From Pseudolabrys sp035718275 (GTDB taxonomy: Bacteria; Pseudomonadota; Alphaproteobacteria; Rhizobiales; Xanthobacteraceae): a stretch of 64,000 nt of DNA. Location: NCBI GenBank assembly GCA_035718275.1, contig DASTHI010000046.1, positions 55,913-119,912 on the forward strand. The letters are read 5' to 3'. The first letter of the stretch is position 1, and each line of letters starts with the position of its first letter. Positions 15,277 to 23,059 of this stretch are shown here, piece by piece. Under the pieces are notes generated by a model. The model was not told the origin of the DNA, did not search any database, and saw only the letters and a list, made by a program, of their open reading frames with translations. The position numbers and the translations under genes are program-made.

Positions 15277-15411
15277 GCGGAACTCCCGAACATTTGAGCG
15301 AAATTCTGGGTCGATGATCTCATCGCGGCTATGCGCTTTCCGCCTCGGTATGCAAAAAGCGCTGAATAGACTATTGTGCAGCGTGGACCCTCTTCGCCGA
15401 GAGGCGGGTCA

Positions 15412-16569
15412 ATGACGAGACCAGAAGAGGCCGAAGTTTCGGAGTCCTCGGCGGTATTGCCGGCGGACCTCGTACGTGCGCTGAGCTGGCTGCGCAGTCA
15501 TCTATCTGACCCGGTTCAACTCGACACGCTTGCACAGATCGCCGGTGTGCGGCCTCGCACACTGGAAACACATTTCAAGATCTTTCTCGGTACAACGCCG
15601 CTCGCTTGGGTACGACGCGCAAGACTCGCACGTGCTCGACAGCAATTGCTGAATGCCAGGCCGGAAGACACCGTAACGGAGATTGCACTCGCGAGCGGAT
15701 TCAATCAGTTAGGCCGTTTTGCGGGCACCTATCGGAAAAGTTTTGGTGAACACCCGTCGACGACGATCGAGCGAACGCGACATTCGTGGCATCAAGATTT
15801 GGACTTCGACGAGGCTGCTCGCCTGACAATGAGCGCTTTGCCGCTGGCGTTCGCCGTTGCCCCAAAGCAGTGCAGCGAAGCCCTCGAGAGACTTAATCAG
15901 CCGCAGGAATTGGCGCCATCGTACGCGCTGCCGAAGGCCATCGCAGCATGGTGCTGGGGCCAACGCGCCGCGCATCACTTCAGCGCAACGCCTGACGCGG
16001 ATCGAGTCAAAGCTCATCAACTCGCTGAACAGGCCGTCATGCTTGACCCAAACGACTCGATGACTCTGACTTTGAGCAGCGGTGCGCTCGTGCTGTTGCA
16101 TCGTCTTGATGAAGCAGAGGGTCGGCTCGAGCGAGCGTTGGCGCTCGACCCGTGGCTCGCCTACGCGTGGATTCGTCGCGGCTGGATGTCGGCCTATTTA
16201 GGCGACAGCGACAGCGCACTCCGGGAATTGCGGACCGCACTGCATTTAATGCCATTCGAGCCATTGCGGCACATAGCCTTCATCGGGATGGGCTGCGCGC
16301 ATTTTGTCGCCGCGAGATACACGCGGGCGGCACTTTGGGTGCAGGGTGGTGTCGGGGCTTCACCGGGCTCGTTCTGGGCCGAAAGAATTAAGGTTGCTTC
16401 TGCGGCGCTTGCGGGCGAGCAAAGCGAAGCCCGTAGATCGGCGCGCAAATTAATGCGCAAGGATCCGGACCTGACGGTCGCCGAGGCGCGGCAGGCATGG
16501 CCGTTCACGCCAGACTTCATGGCGCGTCTCGGCGATGGACTGGAGATTGCCGGCGTGCCGCGCGCCTGA
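15412..16569 (+). CDS. AraC-family regulator with C-terminal TPR-like region
   Basis: A 385-residue protein with an N-terminal, not C-terminal, AraC DNA-binding domain at roughly residues 20-125: two helix-turn-helix units, LDTLAQIAGVRPRTLETHFKIF and TVTEIALASGFNQLGRFAGTYRKSFGEHPS. The rest is helical and TPR-like (AEQAVMLDPNDSMTLTLSSGALVLL, ERALALDPWLAYAWIRRGW). No ligand-binding cupin domain is present. ATG 15412 follows GAGGCGGG. The gene is divergent from the exported TPR protein, 135 bp apart, so it probably controls that operon or itself. The signal it responds to is unknown. Confidence 0.8.
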   Translation: MTRPEEAEVSESSAVLPADLVRALSWLRSHLSDPVQLDTLAQIAGVRPRTLETHFKIFLGTTPLAWVRRARLARARQQLLNARPEDTVTEIALASGFNQLGRFAGTYRKSFGEHPSTTIERTRHSWHQDLDFDEAARLTMSALPLAFAVAPKQCSEALERLNQPQELAPSYALPKAIAAWCWGQRAAHHFSATPDADRVKAHQLAEQAVMLDPNDSMTLTLSSGALVLLHRLDEAEGRLERALALDPWLAYAWIRRGWMSAYLGDSDSALRELRTALHLMPFEPLRHIAFIGMGCAHFVAARYTRAALWVQGGVGASPGSFWAERIKVASAALAGEQSEARRSARKLMRKDPDLTVAEARQAWPFTPDFMARLGDGLEIAGVPRA

Positions 16570-16575
16570 TCGCAG

Positions 16576-17043
16576 CTAGCCTTCCAGAGGCACCATCGCG
16601 GCATCTTTCGAGATGCGAAGCGTGAGCGAGGTCTTCACGTTGCGCACGTTCGGTGCCGCGGTCAGCTGCTCGACGAATGTCTGGAATGTCTTGAGATCGG
16701 GTGCCACGCATTTGAGCACAAAATCGATTTCACCCGACAGCATCCAGCACTCGCGCACAAGGGGCTGCGCCCTCACGAAATCCTCGAACTTGTTGAGATC
16801 GGCTTCCGCCTGGCTTGCCAGATGCACCATCGCGAAAACGGTCACTTCATAGCCGAGCTTCTTTTCATCGAGCAGCGCGCGGTAACCCTTGATGTAGCCC
16901 GCCTCTTCGAGCGCCCGCACCCGGCGCAGACACGGAGGCGCGGAGATGCCGACCCGGCTTGCCAGCTCCACATTTGTGATGCGGCCGTCATCTTGAAGCT
17001 CCTTCAAAATCTTGCGGTCGATCGCGTCCAGGCGGGCAGGCAC
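16576..17043 (-). CDS. Lrp/AsnC-family transcriptional regulator
   Basis: An N-terminal winged helix-turn-helix (LDAIDRKILKELQDDGRITNVELASRVGIS, with PPCLRRVRALEEAGYI as recognition part) is joined to a C-terminal RAM ligand-binding domain (VRECWMLSGEIDFVLKCVAPDLKTFQTFV). Lrp proteins form octamers that bend DNA and respond to amino acids. I place the start at GTG 17043 because GGAG lies 8 nt upstream, whereas ATG 17082 has no ribosome-binding site. It is divergent from trxB. A palindrome in the shared spacer is the likely autoregulatory operator. An lrp-trxB-lsrB order is typical of Rhizobiales. Confidence 0.88.
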   Translation of the reverse strand: MPARLDAIDRKILKELQDDGRITNVELASRVGISAPPCLRRVRALEEAGYIKGYRALLDEKKLGYEVTVFAMVHLASQAEADLNKFEDFVRAQPLVRECWMLSGEIDFVLKCVAPDLKTFQTFVEQLTAAPNVRNVKTSLTLRISKDAAMVPLEG

Positions 17044-17087
17044 CAAACGAACTCCAGAAAGCTGCTTGAATACTGGGTGCATTCATA

Positions 17088-17114
17088 TCGCGAAATATTG
17101 TTTCGCGAAACAAT
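17088..17114. promoter_or_regulatory. Overlapping palindromes, likely Lrp operator
   Basis: ATTGTTTCGCGAAACAAT (17097-17114) is a perfect 18-bp palindrome. It overlaps a second one, TCGCGAAA-N5-TTTCGCGA (17088-17108). They lie 45-71 bp before the chosen lrp start and about 165 bp before trxB, as expected for an autoregulated Lrp-type gene. Confidence 0.65.
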
Positions 17115-17277
17115 CTTGCTCGGGATCGGCTGCCCTCTCGCGAACTGTGGGCGGTGTATTGCGTATCTTGCATAGCTCCGGCCGAAGCCATACATCGTCG
17201 GCAACGATCAAAAGCCGGCGCAGTCCGGCGACCTGGGCGAACAGCGCCCGATACGCCCATCCAGGGGGGCGCGACAT

Positions 17278-18243
17278 ATGGCAAAGACCACTCACGCGAA
17301 GGTGGTAATCGTCGGCTCGGGTCCGGCGGGATACACAGCGGCCATTTACGCGGCGCGAGCCATGCTCGAGCCGATCCTCATCCAGGGCGTGCAGCCCGGC
17401 GGTCAGCTCACCATTACGACGGACGTGGAGAACTATCCGGGCTTTGCCGAAGTGATCCAAGGACCGTGGCTGATGGAGCAGATGCAGGCGCAGGCCGATC
17501 ACGTGGGCACGCGCATCGTTCTCGACCACGTCAACAAGGTTGATCTGTCGCAACGGCCATTCAGGCTTGTGTGCGACTCCGGCGACACTTACCTGGCCGA
17601 TGCCCTGATTATCGCCACCGGCGCGCAGGCAAGATGGCTCGATCTGCCGTCCGAACAAAAGTTCAAGGGATACGGCGTTTCGGCCTGTGCAACCTGCGAC
17701 GGATTCTTCTACCGCAACAAAGAAGTCATTGTGGTCGGTGGAGGAAACACCGCGGTCGAAGAGGCCCTGTTCCTCACCAACTTCGCTTCAAAAGTGTCTG
17801 TCGTGCATCGTCGGGATGCTTTCCGGGCCGAGAAGATCCTGCAGGATCGTCTGTTCAAGCATCCCAAGATCGAGGTCATCTGGGACACTGTCCTGGAAGA
17901 CGTGACCGGCAGCGACAATCCGCTCAAAGTGAGCGGTGTCAAATTGAAGAACCTGAAGACCGGTGTCGTTACGGAGCGGCACGCGGATGGCGTGTTCATC
18001 GCCATCGGCCACCAGCCCGCATCGGAATTGTTTGTCGGGCAGCTTCAAATGAAGCCATCGGGATATATCGTGACCGCAGGCCATTCGACCGCAACCTCTG
18101 TGCCTGGAGTATTTGCCGCGGGAGATGTCACCGATGACATCTACCGGCAAGCGGTGACGGCTGCCGGACAAGGCTGCATGGCTGCGCTTGAGGCGGAAAA
18201 ATTCCTGGCGGCGCACGAGCATCGCCGCGCGGCGGCGGAGTAA
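17278..18243 (+). CDS. trxB: Thioredoxin reductase (NADPH)
   Basis: Flavoprotein that reduces thioredoxin with NADPH. The 321 residues show the FAD-binding GSGPAGYTAAIYAARA, the redox motif Cys137-Ala-Thr-Cys140 (SACATCDGFFY), the NADPH-binding VVGGGNTAVEEALFL, and the C-terminal FAD motif GVFAAGDVTDDIYRQAVTAAGQG. A GGGGGG stretch precedes the ATG by about nine bases. The LysR gene begins 4 bp after its stop, so the two are surely co-transcribed. In rhizobia the corresponding regulator (LsrB) is linked to redox and envelope control. Confidence 0.97.
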   Translation: MAKTTHAKVVIVGSGPAGYTAAIYAARAMLEPILIQGVQPGGQLTITTDVENYPGFAEVIQGPWLMEQMQAQADHVGTRIVLDHVNKVDLSQRPFRLVCDSGDTYLADALIIATGAQARWLDLPSEQKFKGYGVSACATCDGFFYRNKEVIVVGGGNTAVEEALFLTNFASKVSVVHRRDAFRAEKILQDRLFKHPKIEVIWDTVLEDVTGSDNPLKVSGVKLKNLKTGVVTERHADGVFIAIGHQPASELFVGQLQMKPSGYIVTAGHSTATSVPGVFAAGDVTDDIYRQAVTAAGQGCMAALEAEKFLAAHEHRRAAAE

Positions 18244-18246
18244 TAC

Positions 18247-19161
18247 ATGGGCGCTCCCAGCACCTCTATGGATTGGGACAAGTTGAAGGTGTTTCACGCG
18301 GCCGCAGAGGCCGGCTCCTTCACCCATGCCGGCGAAAGGCTCGGACTGTCACAATCCGCTGTGTCGCGGCAGGTATCCGCGCTCGAGGCAGAATTGGCGG
18401 TCTCGCTCTTTCACCGTCATGCGCGCGGATTGATCCTCACCGAACAGGGTGAACTGCTTTATCGCACTGCGCATGAAGTCTTCATGAAGCTGGAAGCGGC
18501 TCGCACTAAACTGACCGACAGCCGTGAACGGCCCAATGGCGAACTGAAGGTCTCCACCACGCCGGGAATAGGCGTGCATTGGCTGACACCGCGACTCGGC
18601 GAGTTCCTCGATCTTTATCCTGATATCCACATCACGCTGATTACGACGGATGAGGAGCTGGACCTTGCGATGCGGGAAGCCGATGTGGCAATCCGTTTGC
18701 GTCAGCCGACTCAGCCCGATTTGATACAGCGGAAGCTGTTTTCCGTGCATTCGCATGCTTATGCGTCACCGGATTATTTGAAGCGATTCGGCACTCCCCG
18801 GACGCATGAGGATCTCGACAATCACCGCATCATTCTGCTCGGGGGCGGTGTGGTTCCGGCACATCTGCAGAATCGGCGCTGGCTGCTCGAAATCAGCCGC
18901 GATGGGAAAGGACCGCGCACGCCCGATTTGACCGTGAACAACGTACTCGGCGTATTGCGGGCGTGCCAGCGCGGGCTGGGCATTGCAATGCTGCCCGACT
19001 ACTTGGTCGAGGAAAACGGCGGACTGGTTCAACTCTTCGGCGAAGCCGACACCCTCGCCATGGACGCGTATTTTGTCTATCCGGAAGAACTAAAGTCGGT
19101 TGCGCGCATTCAGGTGTTTCGCGATTTTCTCGTTGCGAACGCGCAGCGCTGGCATTTTTAG
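18247..19161 (+). CDS. lsrB: LysR-family regulator, LsrB/VtlR-like
   Basis: A 304-residue LysR-type regulator. Residues 8-68 are the winged helix-turn-helix (WDKLKVFHAAAEAGSFTHAGERLGLSQSAVSRQVSALE), and residues 95-300 the periplasmic-binding-like effector domain. It starts 4 bp after trxB with GGAG 6 nt before the ATG. In Sinorhizobium, Agrobacterium and Brucella the trxB-linked LysR regulator (LsrB or VtlR) controls envelope and redox genes and AbcR-type sRNAs. Orthology here rests on gene order and overall resemblance. Consistent with it, an AbcR-like sRNA candidate lies in the next spacer. Confidence 0.8.
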   Translation: MGAPSTSMDWDKLKVFHAAAEAGSFTHAGERLGLSQSAVSRQVSALEAELAVSLFHRHARGLILTEQGELLYRTAHEVFMKLEAARTKLTDSRERPNGELKVSTTPGIGVHWLTPRLGEFLDLYPDIHITLITTDEELDLAMREADVAIRLRQPTQPDLIQRKLFSVHSHAYASPDYLKRFGTPRTHEDLDNHRIILLGGGVVPAHLQNRRWLLEISRDGKGPRTPDLTVNNVLGVLRACQRGLGIAMLPDYLVEENGGLVQLFGEADTLAMDAYFVYPEELKSVARIQVFRDFLVANAQRWHF

Positions 19162-19334
19162 TCGGTTTCACAGCGGTAAAATGTAGCAGCGAGGCGAGGC
19201 GCGGAACGCGGTGACCGCATTTGGTCGGCTTCCCAACGATTTGCTGTTGCGGCATGGCTGGCATGCGAGTGTCGGCGTTGCCCGAACGGAGTTCGTTTCG
19301 CATAGTGTTGTCTCGCTGTTGCGCCGGATGCGTA

Positions 19335-19437
19335 TCCTCCCAGAATCACCGGTGAACAGCATGTTCCCCTCTGGAAGTTGTTGTCGGCCCCCACGCCGAC
19401 AATCCTGAACCGGGCCCTACAGGGGCCCGGTTTTTTT
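19335..19437 (+). ncRNA. AbcR-like (alpha-r15 family) trans-acting sRNA candidate
   Basis: The 366-bp spacer after lsrB ends in an sRNA-like block. It has single-stranded C-rich segments CCTCCC (19336-19341) and TTCCCCTC (19364-19371), the kind of anti-Shine-Dalgarno sequence AbcR RNAs use. Then comes a perfect 8-bp hairpin TTGTCGGC/GCCGACAA (19381-19402), and last a strong terminator. AbcR1/AbcR2 lie beside lsrB in Sinorhizobium; they repress many ABC-transporter binding-protein mRNAs through Hfq. Only one copy is visible here. The 5' end is uncertain by 10-15 nt: a TATCCT at 19333 could be a -10 and would move the start to about 19345. Confidence 0.7.
19408..19437 (+). terminator. Rho-independent terminator of the AbcR-like sRNA
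   Basis: AACCGGGCCC (19408-19417) pairs perfectly with GGGCCCGGTT (19423-19432) across a 5-nt loop. The T-run extends to 19437. Confidence 0.9.
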
Positions 19438-19526
19438 CGGACAATCAGAAAACGGGCTGGCCGGCAGACGCGGGCGCGTTGGTCGCAGCCGCTCATTGCG
19501 CGAAGGTCAACGTCAGGTCTGGCTGA

Positions 19527-20612
19527 TTAGCAGCGCCGATAGTGATAGGCCGTATCAACGACTTCAGATGCCAGTGCAACGATTCGCTCGTGTTCTGGCG
19601 ACAACTGACAAACCGGATCTGCGGCTCGCGCATTACCGGTAATCACGAATGCTTGACAGCGACAGCCACCGAAATCCTGATCGCGGCGCGAGCATGTTCG
19701 ACACGGCTCTTCCATCCATTGATGGCCGCGGAAGGCGCAAAAAGCGGGTGAGTTGATCCAGATCTCGGCAAGCGGATGTTGGCGGACATTCCAGAACTCG
19801 AGCCCTGGTATGACTTCAGCAGCGTGACAGGGCAGCACCTTTCCAGAGGGCGTCACATTGAGCGATCGTCGGCCCCAACCGCCGACGCAAGCTTTCGGGA
19901 AGCGCGCGTGATAATCGGGCAGCACTGAGTCGATCACGATTCGTCCGTAATGTGCTGCACGGAGGCGATCGACCAAAGCGACGGCTTCTTCGACCTGTTC
20001 ACGCCTGGGCATGAGTGCGGCGCGATTCCGCAGCGCCCAGCCGTAATACTGCGCATGGGCGATCTCGATTCGGTTTGCGCCAAGGGAAATCGCGAACTCG
20101 ATCATCTGCTCGATGCGACTGATGTTTGCGCGGTGCACCACCATATTGATGGTCAAGGGCAGGCCAAGGCGGACGACCTCCCCCGCAATGGCGCGCTTGC
20201 GCTGGAAAGCGCCTTTGTATCCGGAGATATGATCTGCTGCTGACTCGCTGCTGTCCTGAATCGAAATCTGCACGTGGTCGAGCCCAGCAACGGCCAGCGC
20301 TGCCAAGACATCCGAGGTCAGCCCCACCGCCGATGTGATCAGATTGCTGTAGAGGCCGGCCTGGCGTGAGGCATCGACGATTTCAGGCAAATCGCGGCGC
20401 GCCGCCGGCTCGCCACCCGAGAGATGGACCTGTAGTATGCCCATCGCGGCAGCTTCCTGGAACACGCGCGCCCAGGTCGCGACATCGAGCTCGTCGTCTC
20501 GATTGTCCAACTCGAGCGGATTGGAACAATATGGACAGCCGAGTGGGCACCTGTGCGTGAGTTCGGCAAGCAGGCCGAGTGGCGCCGGCGGATCTGTCAT
20601 CGTCTCAGGCAT
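19527..20612 (-). CDS. pqqE: PQQ biosynthesis radical SAM enzyme PqqE
   Basis: Forms the Glu-Tyr carbon cross-link in the PqqA peptide, the first step of pyrroloquinoline quinone synthesis. The radical-SAM cluster motif CPLGCPYC is near residue 22, followed by SGGEPAARRDL. The C-terminal SPASM region has the extra cluster cysteines (CVGGWGRRSLNVTPSGKVLPCHAAE, EEPCRTCSRRDQDFGGCRC). It has 361 residues, normal size. ATG 20612 is used and ATG 20600 is an alternative. An 84-bp gap separates it from pqqD, longer than the other gaps in the cluster. Confidence 0.97.
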   Translation of the reverse strand: MPETMTDPPAPLGLLAELTHRCPLGCPYCSNPLELDNRDDELDVATWARVFQEAAAMGILQVHLSGGEPAARRDLPEIVDASRQAGLYSNLITSAVGLTSDVLAALAVAGLDHVQISIQDSSESAADHISGYKGAFQRKRAIAGEVVRLGLPLTINMVVHRANISRIEQMIEFAISLGANRIEIAHAQYYGWALRNRAALMPRREQVEEAVALVDRLRAAHYGRIVIDSVLPDYHARFPKACVGGWGRRSLNVTPSGKVLPCHAAEVIPGLEFWNVRQHPLAEIWINSPAFCAFRGHQWMEEPCRTCSRRDQDFGGCRCQAFVITGNARAADPVCQLSPEHERIVALASEVVDTAYHYRRC

Positions 20613-20696
20613 TGCCGGCCCGCGCTCCTATGATCGAGCTCGTTAGGAATCAGCGGTTCCGCTGTGCGCGGCGGATAGGCCGTTTTCTGCAGCAAT

Positions 20697-20996
20697 TCAT
20701 CGTAGTTCGAGCAACCTCTTTCCCGCGAGCGATTGCAGAAGAGCAATCACGTCCGCACGAATACGATCGCGTGGCGCATCGGCAAATGATTTCGAGAGAT
20801 CCTCGATGATGGAATTCACCGTCAACTCCCCGGTGCATCGCCGTAGAATTTCCACCGTGATCGCGTTGGTCCTGAATACGCGTTCGGGCGCGAGCAGCAC
20901 CCAGCTGCCCTGTCCCTCGCTATACGTCAGCCGCACGCCGTGCGGCAGCCGTGGACGCGCCGTATCCGTGATAGTTGTCGCCTCATCGACCATCAC
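20697..20996 (-). CDS. pqqD: PqqA-binding chaperone PqqD
   Basis: A 99-residue RRE-type peptide-binding protein that presents PqqA to PqqE. Recognisable features are PRLPHGVRLTYSEGQGSWVLLAPERVF and the helical part NAITVEILRRCTGELTVNSIIEDLS. It overlaps the end of pqqC by 4 bp (20993-20996). It is a separate protein here, not fused to PqqC. Confidence 0.93.
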   Translation of the reverse strand: MMVDEATTITDTARPRLPHGVRLTYSEGQGSWVLLAPERVFRTNAITVEILRRCTGELTVNSIIEDLSKSFADAPRDRIRADVIALLQSLAGKRLLELR

Positions 20997-21724
20997 GAAT
21001 CCTCCGGCATGAATGCACCCGGCGGAACATGCCTCGGCGGCACGTAGGCATGCTCGAGCGCATCAAGCATGGCCCACAGAATGTCGCATTTGAATTCAAG
21101 CGCGGCTAACGCCGCATGCTGCTGTTGCGGCGTATTTGCATTTCCCTTCACGTAGTTCAGCGCGAACTCGGCGTCACGCGCGGCCTGTGCCGGCCGCTGC
21201 TCGAAATAGCTCAATGTCTCACTGGTTATAAAGTCGTAGTTCGCCAGCATGGCCGCACTGCGGTCAGTGATGATCGCCGGTGAAAACAGTTCTGTCAGTG
21301 AAGACGCAACTGCTTCCAGTACTGTTTTCTCGCGGACAAAATTGACATACGCATCTACGGCGAACCGCGTAGCCGGCAAGATGCCCTTTAAGGACGTCAC
21401 GTATTCGCGACGCAGTCCGATGCCATCCGTCAGTCTAAGCCATCGTGCGATGCCACCTTCGCCCTCACGGTCGCCGTCATGGTCCACCAGGCGCAATCGC
21501 CACTCTCGGCGGAATGCTGGGTCGTCGCACCGCGCGATGAGGCTCGCGTCTTTTATAGGGATCATTGCCTGGTAGTAGTATCGGTTGAGCGCCCAGGCCT
21601 GCACCTCTGCCTTCGTGCATTTTCCTGCGCGCAATCTCTCATGAAACGGGTGCAGGTGGTGATAGCGCCTTGCACCGACGTCGCGAATCGCTGCTTCCAA
21701 TTCGGCCGCCGACATCAGCTTCAC
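20993..21724 (-). CDS. pqqC: Pyrroloquinoline-quinone synthase PqqC
   Basis: A cofactor-free oxidase of the haem-oxygenase-like fold that carries out the last ring closure and eight-electron oxidation to PQQ. The 243 residues include HPFHERLRAGKCTKAEVQAWALNRYYYQ and KDASLIARCDD near the N-terminus, and DHDGDREGEGGIARWL, which carries active-site residues. It overlaps pqqB and pqqD by 4 bp each, so pqqBCD are translationally coupled. Confidence 0.97.
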   Translation of the reverse strand: MKLMSAAELEAAIRDVGARRYHHLHPFHERLRAGKCTKAEVQAWALNRYYYQAMIPIKDASLIARCDDPAFRREWRLRLVDHDGDREGEGGIARWLRLTDGIGLRREYVTSLKGILPATRFAVDAYVNFVREKTVLEAVASSLTELFSPAIITDRSAAMLANYDFITSETLSYFEQRPAQAARDAEFALNYVKGNANTPQQQHAALAALEFKCDILWAMLDALEHAYVPPRHVPPGAFMPEDS

Positions 21725-22620
21725 AGCACGATCTCCATGCCGTCCTCGGCAACTTGCCAGCCGGCAGCCTCGACCATGCGCCGCTGCGGAGAATCTTCGA
21801 TCAGGATCGGATTAGTATTGTTGATATGAATGAGAATGCGACGGCCCGACAGGTCGGCAAGTGCCCGCAATGAGCCCTCGTCACCGTCGAGCGGCATGTG
21901 TCCCATGCGTCGAGCGGTCTTGTGACCCGTGCCGGCGTGAATCATTTCGTCGTCACGGAACAGCGTTCCGTCGTAGAGAACTGCATCGGCCGCACGCAAG
22001 CGTGCCCACATTGCTTCAGTAATCGCAGCTGCAGCGGGAACGATAACGAGACGGGCATCCCGATATCGCATTTCGATCCCGACGTTCGCAGGAGTGTCGG
22101 CGCTCGTCTCGGGATCATCCCCTTCGAGATACAGCGGTGGCTTGCCCGGGACGGTGAAAAGTATTGCATCGATTCCTCCTGCAAGCCGGAACACCCGCCC
22201 TGGATCGATCGTGCGACGCACCATCGCGGTCATGGCGCCAAACACGGCGTTCGCCGAAACAGCGGCGTGAGTGGCCCGTGTCGCGTAGAGGGTAAAGGGC
22301 GTGCTCTCACGCAGGCACAGCAATCCTGCAATCTGGTCGATTTCGCCTCCCGTAAGGACGACCGCCTTGATCGGACTGCTCCGTAACCCTTGCTGCGGCT
22401 GCAGTGACGGAATCGCGCGAATTTGGGTCCCCAGATCGGGCGAGGCGTTGATCAAGGTCCACTGACTGCCGTTCGCGGACACTGCGATTCCTGTCTGCGT
22501 CCGTGTTCGGACCCGCCGGTCACCGGCCCATGCCAGGGCACATGCCCGGCAGCGGCAATTCCACTGAGGAAATCCGCCCCCCGCCGCCGAGCCAAGGATA
22601 ATGGCAGTCAGGCGCCTCAT
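21721..22620 (-). CDS. pqqB: PQQ biosynthesis metallo-hydrolase-like protein PqqB
   Basis: A metallo-beta-lactamase-fold protein of 299 residues needed for PQQ synthesis, proposed to hydroxylate the tyrosine of the intermediate. It starts MRRLTAIILGSAAGGGFPQWNCRCRAC, the standard PqqB start with a CxC metal site. GGEIDQIAGLL replaces the classical HxHxDH motif, as is usual in PqqB. LIHINNTNPIL is the other conserved segment. A 27-bp gap separates it from pqqA. Confidence 0.96.
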   Translation of the reverse strand: MRRLTAIILGSAAGGGFPQWNCRCRACALAWAGDRRVRTRTQTGIAVSANGSQWTLINASPDLGTQIRAIPSLQPQQGLRSSPIKAVVLTGGEIDQIAGLLCLRESTPFTLYATRATHAAVSANAVFGAMTAMVRRTIDPGRVFRLAGGIDAILFTVPGKPPLYLEGDDPETSADTPANVGIEMRYRDARLVIVPAAAAITEAMWARLRAADAVLYDGTLFRDDEMIHAGTGHKTARRMGHMPLDGDEGSLRALADLSGRRILIHINNTNPILIEDSPQRRMVEAAGWQVAEDGMEIVL

Positions 22621-22647
22621 TGGAGGGGTCGCAGATGTCTCAAAAGC

Positions 22648-22725
22648 TTACATTTCCGCCGGCAAATAGCCGTTGATCTCAAGTCCAAGGCAGATTTCGA
22701 CTAGAACCGGTGCAGTCCAAGACAT
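22648..22725 (-). CDS. pqqA: PQQ precursor peptide PqqA (25 aa)
   Basis: A 25-residue ribosomal peptide that is cross-linked and trimmed to PQQ. It reads MSWTAPVLVEICLG, then LEINGYLPAEM. The modified residues are Glu16 and Tyr20 in the E-x-x-x-Y arrangement that defines PqqA. A GAGAGGAA ribosome-binding site precedes the ATG. The gene is easily missed because of its size. The C-terminus is short, with only five residues after the tyrosine. No protease gene (pqqF/G) lies in the cluster, so it must be elsewhere or replaced. Confidence 0.95.
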   Translation of the reverse strand: MSWTAPVLVEICLGLEINGYLPAEM

Positions 22726-23059
22726 GACATTTTTTCCTCTCGTGGCTTCAGTCGCCACATCAGACCCGCCTCGGAAAACGCCGCAGGCCATCTTCAGGTC
22801 CGTCCTGGCTGCTCGGGCCAGAAGGATCCTGTGGCACTCACGGAAAAGTCATGCTTTCCCACGTGAAATTGTCGCCGGAATCGACTAACCGGTATGCCGT
22901 TGCTGCCGAGGGTATGAAACCCCGTGCAAAATAGCCACAGTTTTGAACTGATCATGCTCGGGTATTGGGAAAAACGTAACGGGCTATGGACTATCAGCTA
23001 AACTGACGCCGAGTCACGAGAGGGCATTCGGCTGCCCGCCCCGACATCCAGGAGAAAAA
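22726..23059. other. Divergent promoter region between pqqA and the L,D-transpeptidase gene
   Basis: About 330 bp without a gene. I see no recognisable FNR, PhaR or riboswitch element, and cannot place -35/-10 boxes with confidence. CAGGAGAAA before GTG 23060 is the ribosome-binding site of the transpeptidase gene. Confidence 0.5.
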
